From positions 147,616,854-147,680,853 of the forward strand of contig CM038052.1 of the NCBI GenBank assembly GCA_021397845.1: a DNA stretch of 64,000 nucleotides, in the 5' to 3' direction. Below, one piece after another: positions 45,400 to 56,519 of this stretch (position 1 is its first letter; the number at the start of each line of letters is the position of its first letter). A program made the translations under genes and the position numbers. Under the pieces are notes generated by a model. The model made no database searches. It was given only the letters and a program-made list of their open reading frames with translations, and was not told the origin of the DNA. This DNA is from Areca catechu. Its lineage: Eukaryota; Streptophyta; Magnoliopsida; Arecales; Arecaceae.

Positions 45400-46634
45400 G
45401 TGAATTTGAAGACATATTTCCTGAAGATTTACCTGACCAGTTACCACCACTAAGGGACGTCTAGCATGCTATAGACTTAGTCCCAGGAGCTACCCTACCC
45501 AACCTGCCCCACTATAGGATAAACCTAGCTGAACATCTAGAGCGATAGAAACAGGTAGGAGAACTCTTTAGAAAAGGGTTTATTAGGGAGAGCTTAAGTT
45601 CTTGTACTGTACCAGCCCTATTAACCCCTAAGAAAGATGGCACGTGGAGAATGTGTGTTGACAGCCATGCCATAAACAAGATTACTATAAAATATAGGTT
45701 TTCCATCCCCCGCTTGGATGATATATTAGATATGATGGCCGATGCATCCATCTTCTCAAAGATTGACCTTAAGAGTGGCTATCATCAGGTTAGAATCAAA
45801 CTAGGGAATGAGTGAAAAACTGCATTCAAAACTAAGGATGGTCTTTATGAATGGGTAGTCATGCCATTTGGATTGTCCAATGCCCCTAGCACCTTTATGA
45901 GAATTATAACCCAAGTCCTAAGGATGTTCATATGAAAATTTGTAGTGGTTTATTTTGATGACATCCTGATCTACAGTAGGACTAAGGAAGACCACCTAGA
46001 TCATCTGAGACAAGTTTGTCATACCCTTAAGAAGGAGAATCTCAATGCCAATCTAAAGAAGTATGATTTCTTGATCCATAGAGTCATCTTCCTAGGATTT
46101 ATGGTAACCCCCGAAGGAGTGTCGGCTGACCCTGAAAAGATTAGATCCATAGTAGAGTGGCCAGTGCCTACTAGTGTCCATGATGTACATAGTTTCCATG
46201 ATCTAGCCACCTTCTATAGGAGATTTATCCGGGGATTTAGCACCATTGTAGCACCCATAATTGATTGTATTAGGAAGGAAAGTTTTGAGTAGACCAAAGC
46301 TGTTGATAGAGCCTTCCTAGATATCAAGGATAAGATGATGCAAGCACCCATTCCGAGGTTACCCAATTTTTTCAAAGTCTTTGAGGTAGCTTGTGATGCT
46401 TTAGGAGTAGGCATAGGAGGAGTTTTAAGCTAAGAAAGTTACCCAGTAGCCTTCTTTAGTGAGAAACTTAATGAGGCTAAGCTTAAGTACTAAACTTATG
46501 ATAAGGAATTCTATACGGTAGTACAAGCCCTTAGATATTAGAGACACTATCTACTATCCCAGGAGTTTGTCCTTTACTCTGACCATGAAACACTTCGATT
46601 CCTAAACTCCCTGAAAAAGTTGAACCCTAGGCAT
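45400..46634 (+). pseudogene. Gypsy F reverse transcriptase and RNase H
   Basis: RT: ELFRKGFIRESLSSCTVPAL, WRMCVDSHAINKITIKYRF, FSKIDLKSGYHQVRIKL, MPFGLSNAPSTF and VVYFDDILIYSRT (about 45945). Connection: IFLGFMVTPEGVSADPEKI. RNase H: VFEVACDALGVGIGGVLS, YDKEFYTVVQALRY, LYSDHETLRFLNSL. Catalytic acids are present. Stops at several sites, for example in KLKY*TYDKEF. The frame breaks at NPRHA by the small LTR and resumes at 47282. Confidence 0.88.
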
Positions 46635-46639
46635 GCTAA
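46635..46639. repeat. Target-site copy GCTAA (left)
   Basis: Pairs with GCCAA at 47277-47281, one mismatch. Confidence 0.6.
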
Positions 46640-47276
46640 TGTCGAGGAATGAGATACCTTGCTCCACCTTGCGGAATGCCCGAGATCTCATTGATGCTGC
46701 CATGGCCATGAAAGGAACCTCACCAGGGAAGGATTGGGGCACACCATTCGCTCCTATCGTGGAGGTGTGCCCCCATGGGGTTGTCAACGATAGAGAGAAC
46801 CAGAGAGAGGGAGAAAAAATAAATCAAGAATGGGGAGAAAGAGACTTGGCTCTCTTCTTGCAACTCTACATCGACTACCGGCTCTACACATACAAGATAT
46901 ATATATAGCCCTGAGTCAACATGACTTAGCCCAACAAAACTCTCTCTCTCTTCCAAGCTAACACATGAGCTCTAAACCCATCAGAAGAGTCGACTCGAAC
47001 AGATCTTGAGCCGACTCGACCAAACCATGAGTCGACTCGAACAGACCTCGAGCCGACTCGATCAGAACTCCAACATGCTATCGACCTGCAGGAATCGACT
47101 CCTCAATAGTGCAAGCCGACTCCAACCTCAAGATCTCTAAACCCAGATCTCGAGCCTCCTGAAACACCTCCAAGAAATGCTTGGCACGCCTCCAAGTACC
47201 CAGGGATCGCCTCCAGAATCCCTACATGGTCTTCCAAGTCTCTCCAAAGCTTGGGAGCACCACGCAAATCCCAATA
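46640..47276 (-). repeat. Small solo LTR, probably Ty1-copia
   Basis: 637 bp. On the minus strand it reads TATTGGGATTTGCG...CATTCCTCGACA, i.e. an LTR with the first TG mutated to TA. It has a TATA box (minus strand, about 46896-46907), GTCGACTC/GCCGACTC repeats at 46988-47062, and a GA/CT-rich R region. Removing it and one target copy rejoins gypsy RNase H (NPRHAKWVEYIQSYTF). Confidence 0.75.
46896..46907 (-). promoter_or_regulatory. Small LTR TATA box
   Basis: Run of TA repeats, CTATATATATATC on the minus strand, in a promoter-like place. Confidence 0.55.
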
Positions 47277-47281
47277 GCCAA
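47277..47281. repeat. Target-site copy GCCAA (right)
   Basis: Pairs with 46635-46639. Confidence 0.6.
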
Positions 47282-47352
47282 GTGGGTAGAGTATATCCAA
47301 TCCTATACCTTTGTGCTAAAACATCAGGCTGGTACTAGAAGTATTTCACTAC
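47282..47352 (+). pseudogene. Gypsy F RNase H end, last fragment
   Basis: KWVEYIQSYTFVLKHQAGT, the usual RNase H end of chromoviruses. It breaks off into copia LTR text within the next few codons. Confidence 0.85.
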
Positions 47353-48618
47353 TACCGGCTTAGTGTTCAAACCTATGGGGTCACACACCATAGGAGTTTC
47401 TGATTAATCTAATGGCTATTGAATGATTGGAAATCATTTTTGGACTCTTTAGACAATTTGATTGTCCATCTACATTTCGGAGTTGACTAGAGTCATGAGT
47501 CTACTTAGTTGTAGGGAATTGATGATTTGTCAAGTATTGACACATCATGTTATAAATGTTGTGACAAAGGTTTTAATTACTAAATGTTGGTAATTATATG
47601 GAGGGTTAGTGGCAATGTGATTGCTTGATTAATTTAATTTGATTGAGCAATTTTGTTTGGGTCAAATCGAATGTGATTCGGTTTGGGCTCAGGTTAGGTC
47701 CAATGTGATTAGGCTAAATCATTGCATCCCATTTTAGATTTAAATTTGAATTATGAATTCAAATTTTGATTTGGCCTTTAAATTCAGGATTTAGTCTGAA
47801 TTTAAAAAGATGTAACTCCCATGGTCTTGAATTTTTTGTAACCCCCATAATTATATAATTCCATAACTTATGTAACCCCCTTTATTTTGTAACTCTCCCC
47901 TTTTCTTCTCTCCCCACTTACCTCTATATTTGGGGGGCTGAATGAGGACATGAAGATGAGAGAATTTTGAAAGTTATTTATTGGAGAATCTTAGGGGAAA
48001 AAAGGGAAAAAAGGCTAGAAGAGTTTAAACCTTTATGTGGGGAAGAAAGGTTTGGGTTTGGATGTGTGCTGCCTAGTGTTTAAGGCTTGGGAAGAGTATC
48101 TTAGGAAGGTTTTCTGAGTGCACTTCCTAAATCCTCCATGGTGCTTCTTCATCTCCTCATCCGGCGAAGAAAAAGAAGTAAAGTCCAAAAGCCATTTCAT
48201 TCTGGCAAAGCTAGCACTTTAAAAGAAGAAGGTCAAGAAAGAACTCTAGTGTGGATTACCTATAGAGGCCGGACACGTGTGCAACTTCCAGAGTGATCAT
48301 CTTCCTTGGTGAGCTTTTTCTTAACCCGACAGTATCACATCAGATTAAAGGTAAAGTTGTTGGTGAGTTTTCTAAAGAAGTGTTCTTTAGTATGTGCATC
48401 GAACATAGAATGATTCCATGTGATGCTTGACTTTGTGTACTTATATTTTCTTTCATTTACATGTTAATATTCATACATGATCCTATTTGTAGGCCTCTAT
48501 TAGAAATATTCTAATATTATATGTTGATTAATATGATTAATATAGTCTTTCGCTGCGATGCAACTTTAAAAAAAAATTTAAAGATGCATGACTATTGCCT
48601 ATATAATGTTTCCCCACA
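47353..48618 (+). repeat. Copia LTR, 3' part (5' LTR of element J)
   Basis: Starts mid-LTR (ACCGGCTTAGTGTTCAAACC, equal to about 43093 in the solo LTR) and ends CCCCACA at the primer site. Aligned on the solo LTR it continues where 23817 stops, with about 230 bp missing. No gene. Confidence 0.75.
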
Positions 48619-48619
48619 G

Positions 48620-48635
48620 TGGTATCAGAGCCAGG
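48620..48635 (+). other. Primer-binding site of element J (tRNA-iMet)
   Basis: TGGTATCAGAGCCAGG immediately after the LTR end, a perfect plant iMet match. Confidence 0.92.
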
Positions 48636-48726
48636 CTCATTTGTATGATTATTTAACATGTAGATATGAAATCTTTGAATTTTTGTAAAATTATTTCACA
48701 TATTTGAAATTGTTTCAAATAATAAG

Positions 48727-48731
48727 TGATT
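48727..48731. repeat. Target-site copy TGATT of element K (left)
   Basis: Pairs with TGAAT at 60030-60034, one mismatch. Confidence 0.65.
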
Positions 48732-50306
48732 TGTTGCCCATTAAGCAACCCAAGAGGGGGGGTGAATTGGGTCTCTAAAAAATTATTACTTGATGCAATG
48801 CAATTCTATGCAATCCAATCCAACAATTAATTAAGGTACTATGAATTCAAATGTAATGCTCTTAAGTAAAATTGCAGCGGAAATAAATAGCAATAAATGA
48901 AAGAGCAAGTAGAGAGAACGATCAACCACAAAGACAAAGAAGTATAGTGGTTCAGTGCTATCCAATACACCTATATCTACTCCCCAAGATTTTCTTGGAA
49001 ATTCATTATAATCTCTATCGATTACAGTTGATTAGTTTTCCGGGCACACTAATCAAAAACCCAACTTATTTTCACAAGGCTCACAAGCCAAAACCTCACT
49101 TGGTTTTACGGGCTAACCAAGAACCTAAATGGTTTTAAGGCTTACCACCAACCTCCCTTGGATTTTCGGGCTAACCAAGAATCTAATTGGTTTTCAAAGG
49201 CTCACCAATAACCTCCCTTGGTTTTACAATAGGCTAACCAAGAACCCTTATAACAAATAAGAGTTTGAAGTAATGAGAATAAAAGCTTTCTAATAAAAAG
49301 CAGGTATCTGTTTGAAGGTCGATGTTGTAATGCTTTTGAACTTGTTGAAGCCCCTTTGATTGCTCAAGAAAGATTGATCTTTAATGCTCTTGAAGGCTCT
49401 TGAATGCTTGAAGGCTTGCTTTTGCTTGAGAGTGGTAGAGTCTTCAATGAATAGGAGTGAATGCTCTCTTTTCTTCTCTTGGACGCTTCTATCTCATTCT
49501 CATAAATAATAATTGTTTTGATTTGAATTGGAGCATATATATACCTTCCCAATGTCTCAAATCTGGTTTCTAAACATTAGACTTGAAAATCTAGCCATTG
49601 GAGGGCAAAAGGATCGAGTTTTGCGTTTGAAAAACTAGCTGTTACTATTTCCAGAACTCCATGTGTCGACACTTTAGGCTATGAGTCGACACTTCAGGTC
49701 GACACTTGAACTTCTTGAGTCGACACCTAGTTCAAAAATCTTCAATCTGGTTCTCTGGAAATCTCAGATGTGTCGACACTTTCTCAGGTGAGTCGACACT
49801 TTGAGTGACACTTTACTTCCATGTATCGATACTTCTGCAGTTCTTTAAATTCACCAAGTTCTGTGACTTGAAAATCTCAGGCGATGAGCTGATCCATATG
49901 TCGACACCTTTAATCGACACTTCAGGTCCATGTGTTGATACTTCAGCCATGCCATCTGAAACATTCTGTGCATACTGGCTTGAATCGATACTTTACTTCC
50001 ATGTATCGATACTTGGTATCATGTGTCGACACTTTGAGTCGACACCTCACTGAAATCTTCACAAAAATGTCTGAACTTGTGCTGAAATAAATTTATACTT
50101 TACTCTATTAACCACTCAAGCAAACTTTGACTGTCCAAGTCCTCTTTGAGCAAATCTTTTTATCTAAGCTTGGCTTCTTCAATCAAACAAACTTTTTCAA
50201 ATTTGTGAGCATCTTTTTCTATAAAAACATACTTCAAGGAAATCATTAGTACTCAACTTATACTTAACCATTTTGCTTATCATCAAAATCAATAACAGAG
50301 TCAACA
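48732..50306 (-). repeat. 3' LTR of element K
   Basis: Minus strand TGTTGACTCTGTTATTGATT...GGGCAACA. It has a TATA-like run (minus strand, about 49535-49543) and many GTCGACAC-type motifs at 49664-50048, which lie in U3. Confidence 0.92.
49535..49543 (-). promoter_or_regulatory. Element K LTR TATA box
   Basis: GTATATATATG on the minus strand, repeated in the other LTR at about 59255-59265. Confidence 0.6.
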
Positions 50307-50322
50307 ATCTCCCCCTTTTTGA
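50307..50322 (-). other. Polypurine tract of element K
   Basis: Minus strand AAAAAGGGGGAGATT directly before the LTR start. Confidence 0.85.
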
Positions 50323-51208
50323 TGATGACAAAATCCTTAAGTATAAATTGCATAAAAAGCTTTTAAAAGAATTCAACAGGGTGCAGGACTAAATACAATA
50401 GGTGTATCAAGGTAATTTGCAATCTTGACATGATGTATCAGAACAAGAGTACTATAATGATTAAGAGTGTCAGAGCTTGTTATAATGATTGAGAGTATCA
50501 GAGCTTTGGGATATATTTAAGACATAAACACACGTATTGTGATACTCTACAAGAGAATTCAATAATAAATAAGGCTCCCCCTGAATTGATGGTCCATAAA
50601 AGAATTTGTAAATATCTTTTCAAACATTTAAAGGGATTTAAGATGAAATTCAATTCAGAAAGGATTTTCAAAATAAACAAAGTATGCTCTCCCTTACTTA
50701 AGAAATTTGTAAACAATTTTTAATTCAAGTTTTCAAAATAATTTGCAAATTTGCAAATACTCTATTACCCCTTGCACATCATATTTATACATCATATTTA
50801 TACTTCACATTTATACTTTAGTCTTATTACTCCCCTTATTATTATCATTAAAAAGATAGGAAGACAAATAGGCAATACATTCAAGATATAGCATTGAAGT
50901 ATAATTGATTCATTCATTCAGAAATGAAGACAATGAAGTACTAAGAAATTTTAAGGCATTTCATTCATTTCCACCAAAGGCATTTACATGAAGTACAACA
51001 TAGTATTTCATATAAAGTTAGAATTTGTACAACAGTGAAACATGCAAAAGATGCATAAAAGTAAACTATCTAAAGATACAAAGATATCCTAATCCTCATC
51101 CTCATCATCATCATCAGAAGATGATCCGATCTTAATCAATCATGTATCAGTAAAAGATCGAGCTCGAGGCCACATCGATCAAAGATATCGGAGGCGGGTC
51201 CTGGTCAG
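50323..51208 (-). other. 3' untranslated region of element K
   Basis: AT-rich with no gene, between the extra ORF and the purine tract. It includes an acidic-codon stretch near 51090-51120 (TCATCC repeats) read in frame after the likely ORF stop. Confidence 0.5.
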
Positions 51209-53089
51209 TCATGGAGGGGTACGATGATCTTGTCCTCTGCATCGAGCATATGTCTGACCTCTAGCTGGAGTAGTAGAGGTGGAAGTAATGTCCTCTGCAG
51301 GAACAGAACTGATCGGGTCAATAGTCTCTACGACTGCCGGAAGTGGCGTACGATCAAAAAAGGGACCAGAGTCAAGATACTGAAAGCCAGGTGTGTAAAA
51401 CCTAAGCTCTCAGATAATAGAGGATGTATGGATGGTAGGCAAAACAACAGAAGGTGTATCAAAAACAGGTGTATCAGTTGATGATACGATAGTTGTATCA
51501 AAGGTTGGTGTATCAGCTGAAGAATGAATGGGTGAGTCTGTAATCGGTGAATCAATGATAGGACTATCAATCATGGGTGTATCGATAATGGGTGTATCAA
51601 TAACTGATGAATGAACAATAGGTGAATCGTCAATAGGAGAATCAATAACTAGTGAAAGAATAGGAATTGAAACATGATCATTTGATATGGAAGGAGGAGA
51701 AGATAGGATTGGAGTCTAGGTAGGTAAACTAGAAGGGTCAAGAGCGAAACTCCTGGGCAAGTCTATCGCCACCTCTGCCACTGGCTCTGAAATTAGATCT
51801 GGAAAATCGAGACCATCAGAGTCAATCTCCTCATCATCTCTATCATCATCACTCTCACCATCAATAACCGGTGCTGGAGCAGGCAGAGCTGTATCAGAAG
51901 CTGGAGCACTCCCTGTAGGTCTGGACAGAGCGGTCAGTATAACTAAGATGCCATCACTCAGTCCATTGTGGCTCTCTCTGGTCTTAGCTATGAAGCAGTC
52001 AAGACACTGTCTAATGATCAGAATATCTATCTCAATGCATCTGACTCTGTCCAATAAGCTATCTGAAACTGCTGGAGTCTCCATCTGAACTGGCTGAGGC
52101 TATGCTGAAGTAGTAGGCTCAGACTGAGATGCAACCTCTGGCTGTGCTGCTATCTCAGGCTAACTCTTTGTAGGTCCTGCCTCGTTGGAAAGGATGCGCT
52201 TCTCCTTTGTAGCATCATCATCATCAGCTCTGTCATCGGTTTGATCGGATATTCTCTGTCTCCATTGGCCTCGAAACAGATGATAACCCATCCTGTGTAA
52301 TGACCTGATGCCATACACATCAGTATGAAGTAGCATACGAAAGGGCTCGTCCTTAAAGCTAATGCCATACTCCCTGAACAGTAAAGTCAACCCCATCCCA
52401 TAGGGCAGGCAGAGTCGTTGACTCGTTGAAGCCTCCATCATCTGGTGAACCATGAGCACGGAAAGGCAGACGGGTGTGCGCTGAACTAATGAGACCATCA
52501 CAAGCAACTCCTGCTCAGTGATGTAATCAAACCATCCAGTCTTCAACAAAAGGATCCGGGCGACAATATGGTGCAACAGTCTCATCTCTGCTGATAATCA
52601 GGATGCAGGTAAGGTGGCTCCCTCAGGCAATATGTCTGACTCGAAGATACACTGGAGACCACTCACTCTATCCATCAAGCTGTCCACCACTGATCTAGTC
52701 ATCGGACTGTCCCAAACTCTGCTCAAAGTCTCTGAGGTAACTGGGATGTCCCTGCCTCTAACCTGAGCCATCCAACCATCAGTCCCACGGGCTAGTGATC
52801 CATAAAACTCCCGAATAAGCCCTGGGTAATATCTCTCACTTAATGAGCAAAATGATGTCAAACTAGCCTCTTGAATCCACTGTCCGATCCTGAAATGCTG
52901 CTAGTCGATGAAACTGAAGTCTACTCGTCGTCCTCCGATAATGGTCTTCAAACTCATCCGGCTAGAAGCTACAATAAGAGGTCGAGCAGGCGGATCTGGA
53001 GCTCTAGCTTCGTGTCTGGCCTTCATTCTTCTTTCTTCCTCCTGATTGGACTGACGAGGGCGATGGACTACTTGCTTTCGGGGTCCCAT
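51209..53089 (-). pseudogene. Extra ORF 3' of pol in element K (plant transposon protein-like)
   Basis: One reading frame of 626 codons from Met 53089 to the TGA at 51209, same strand as pol, with six internal stops (52901, 52598, 52160, 52100, 51716, 51410) and no frameshift. The N-terminus is basic (MGPRKQVVHRPRQSNQEEER). At about residues 75-150, SERYYPGLIREFYGSLARG, then VRGRDIPVTSETLSRVWDSP resemble the 'putative plant transposon protein' domain (PF20167) as I remember it. A middle region has LPYGMGLTLLFREYGI. Then come an acidic stretch (ESDDDRDDEEIDSDG) and a low-complexity tail of ID(T/S)P repeats at 51430-51640. It lies in the position of the env-like ORF of SIRE elements; I see no clear signal peptide or membrane anchor. 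Confidence 0.75.
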
Positions 53090-53099
53090 TGCTTAAAAT

Positions 53100-53568
53100 A
53101 AGAAATTGGATAACTTTGGGATGAAAACCTAGGGTTTTTAGGGCTCAACATACAAATAGAAGGCGAAATGTCGCAAAATCCGAACAAGAAAGTGCTCCGA
53201 ACAACGAATCAGAGGAGTTTAAATCATGAAATAAAGGGAAGGAGGAGTATGGAGTACCTTAAGTTATGTGTCAGCTCGAGAGAGATGACGAAATAGGGAA
53301 AAAACACTTTGTAATGCCCTTATTCTCAGTCTGCTGCCATTCATGTGTCGACTCATGAATATGTCGATACATTCAGATATCGACACATTCATGTGTCGAC
53401 ATATCGACACATTCATGTGTCGACATATCGACTTAAAAATCAAAAAATAAGAGATTGAAGGTTTAATCAAAATCACAGATAATTTAATTGAAATTCAATA
53501 AAATTAGCAAAGATTGAGTATGATTCATGTCAAATAAGATTGTTTTGAGTCAAAGTTAGGAAAATTTA
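53100..53568 (-). other. Spacer between RNase H and the extra ORF
   Basis: No gene. At 53340-53435 it holds repeated ATGTGTCGACATATCGACAC-type motifs, resembling those in the element's LTRs. Confidence 0.6.
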
Positions 53569-55080
53569 ATCAAACGGATTAATGATCCCAAGCTCTCTTC
53601 TAATCATACAAAATTGATCTTCCATGAGAGGCTTAGTCAAAATATCAGCTAATTGAAATTCAGTACTAATAAATTCAAGCACAACAACATTATTTTCAAC
53701 ATGATCTCTAATAAAATGATGTCTAATTTCAATATGTTTACTCCTAGAATGTTGAACAGGATTTTTAGTCAAGCAAATAACACTGGTATTATCATATTTT
53801 AGAGGTGTACTGGTCAACTTGATTCCAAAATCTTCAAGTTATTGCTTAATCCACAAGATTTGAGCATAACAACTTCCTGCTGCAATATACTCAGTCTCAG
53901 TTGTGGATAGTTCAATTGAAGTTTGTTTCTTGCTAAACCAGGAGATTAAGTTAACTCCAAGAAATTAGCATATACCACTAGTACTCTTTCTATCCAATTT
54001 ACAACCAGCAAAATCCGTATCAGAATATCCAATTAATTCAGCAGATGATCTCTAGAATACTATAAACCAATATCAACAGTACCAGATAGATATCTAATAA
54101 TGCACTTAACAGCCATTAGATGTGACTCTTTAGGTTCAGACTGATATCTAGCACACATGCATACACTGAACATTATATCTTGTCTACTAGCAGTTACGTA
54201 TAGTAAAGAGCCAATCATATCTCTGTATAACTTTTGCTCTACTAATTTACCATGCTCATCCTTACTAAGTCTACAAGAGGGGCTCATAAGCGTACCTATC
54301 GATTTAGTAGTCTCCATCCCAAACTTCTTTATAATCTCTCTTGTATACTTAGCTTGGTTGATGAAGATTCCATCTTTAGTTTGCATGTTATGGAGTCCGA
54401 GAAAGAAATTGAGTTCTCCCATCATGCTCATCTCGAACTCACCCTGCATTAGCTTAGCAAACTCTTGATAGAGAATTTCATTAGTAACACCGAAAATTAT
54501 ATCATCAACATATATTTGTACTACTAATAAATCATTATCTTTCTTCTTCAAAAATAATGTTTTATCAACATAGCCTCTAGAAAATTCATTTTAAATCAGA
54601 AATTTGCTGAGTCTTTCATACCAGGCTCGAGGTGCTTGCTTTAATCTTAAGTGCTTTGTGTAATTTAAAAACATGATCAGGATGTGCGTGATTTTCAAAT
54701 CCAAGTGGTTGTTCAACAAAAACTTTTTCTGTTATAAAATCATTTAGAAAAGCACTCTTAACATCCATTTGAAATAGTTTAAAATTCATATAACAAGTAA
54801 ATGCTAATAATAGTCTAATTGCTTCAAGTCTAGTAACAGGAACAAAAGTTTCATCAAAATCAATCTCTTCCTCCTGATTGTAGCCTTTAGCAACTAGCCT
54901 AGCTTTATTTCTAACAACAATTCCATTTTCATCTAATTTATTCCTACATACCCATTTAGTGCCAATAATGGAAACATTAGATGGTCTTTCTATTAATGTC
55001 CAAACATTATTTCTATCAAACTGAATTAGTTCATCTTGCATGGCATTAATCTAGTTAGGGTCTTTTTCAGCTTCATCAAA
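53569..55080 (-). pseudogene. Element K reverse transcriptase and RNase H
   Basis: RT: NNVWTLIERPSNVSIIGTKW, ARLVAKGYNQEEEIDFDETF, QMDVKSAFLNDFITEKVFVE and IYVDDIIFG at about 54512. RNase H: YSDTDFAG, TETEYIAAGSC (read through stops), then KHIEIRHHFIRDHVENN and ILTKPL. It ends INPFD near 53569. Catalytic residues are present; several stops and a frame change near 54610 inactivate it. Confidence 0.9.
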
Positions 55081-55328
55081 ATATTTAGACTCTACTTATG
55101 ATATAAAAGCTATATAATCACATTCATTTCTAATTGAGGCTTGAGTTCTTATCCTTTTAGATGGATCACCTAGGATTAATTCCTTAGGACGTCCATGAGC
55201 ATACCTCCACTCCTTAGGTAGTTCTTGGTGCTTTGGAGTGTCTTCACCTTTTTCACTTTTATCTTGATCTTCTTTACTTGGCTGAGGAGGTTAATCATTC
55301 AGTGTTAACTTTTGAAGCTTGTCAGCAC

Positions 55329-56456
55329 CTATAATTCATCAGATGTATCATCTTTTTTGGAGGATTTGTTAGTAGATTCTTCAAAAACATATACTGACTC
55401 TTCTACAACCAAAGTTCTTTTGTTGAAAACTCTATATGCCCTGCTTGATGTGGAGTATCCTAAAAAGATACCCTCATCAGACTTGGCATCAAATTTTTCA
55501 AGATTATATTTTCCATTATTTAAGATAAAACATTTACAACTAAAAACTTGGAAGTACTTTAAAGTTGGTTTTCGTTGATTCCAAAGTTCGTAAGGAGTTT
55601 TTTTCAAAATAGGGTGGATTAAAACTCGATTCAAAATGTAACATACAGTATTAATAGCTTCAGCCCAAAAATATCTTGGTAAATCATTTTCACAAAGTAT
55701 AGTGCGTGCCATTTTTTCTAAAGTGTGATTTTTTCTTTCTACTACCCCATTCTGCTGAGGTGTCCTAGGTGTAGAAAAATTATGTTCAATATCTTTTTTA
55801 GTACAAAAGCTTTCGAAATCCTGATTTTCAAATTCAGTTTCATGATCACTGCGAATACAAACAACTGAAACATCTTTTTCATTTGAAACTTTTCGATAAA
55901 ACTTTATAAATGCAGAAAATAATTCATCTTTATGTGTTAGAAAGAAAATCCATGTAAATCTTGAAAAATCATCCACTATGATTAATCCATATCTCTTGCC
56001 CCCAAGACTTGATGTTCTAGTTGGTCTATAGAGATCCATATGAAGTAGCTCTAATGGCCTACTAGTAGTTACAAAACCTTTTGGTTTGAAAGTGGTTTTA
56101 ACTTGTTTTCCAAATTGACATGCTTGGCAAACTCTAACATTTTCAAAACAAAGTTCAGGTAAATCTCTAACTAAATTCTTTTTGCAAAGTTTTGAAAGAA
56201 GATACATACTAACATGCCCTAATCTTCTATGCCAAAGCCAACTAGCCTCATCTTTAGTAGAATTCATTGCAACAAGGCATTCTCCATTAGGCAAAGATAA
56301 ATCATCCAAATCTACCAAATAAATATTACCATGCATTTTTTCAATGAATTGTACTCCATTTATATCCGGACTAGCAATTATGCAATAAGATGATTTAAAA
56401 ATAACTTGAAAACCTTTATCACAAAATTGACCAATGCTTAAAAGATTGTGCTTCAA
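55329..56456 (-). pseudogene. Element K integrase
   Basis: An open segment of 375 codons: zinc region WLWHRRLGHVSMYLLSKLCK...CQACQFGKQ, DDE core HMDLYRPTRTSS, RSDHETEFENQDF and GVVERKNHTLEKMAR. All catalytic acids are present, but two conserved glycines are changed (to Arg in HMDLYRP and Glu in RSDHE), each one G-to-A step. The C-terminal FDAKSDEGIFLGYSTSSRAY is typical. A homopolymer frameshift at 56526-56534 separates it from gag-protease. Confidence 0.9.
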
Positions 56457-56519
56457 ACTATCAACTACAAGAACATTACTAATACAACTAGAAGGAGTTA
56501 TGTGAACCTTACCAATACC

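Larger units (their letters stand above)
40405..47352 (+). mobile_element. Gypsy F internal region (chromovirus-like), interrupted
   Basis: Primer site, leader, gag, protease, RT and RNase H on the plus strand. It is interrupted by the solo LTRs 42157-44051 and 46640-47276, and lost at 47352, where copia LTR text begins. Integrase is absent. RT text (YHQVRIK, MPFGLSNAPSTF, YFDDILIYS) fits the chromovirus type rather than Tat. Confidence 0.8.
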
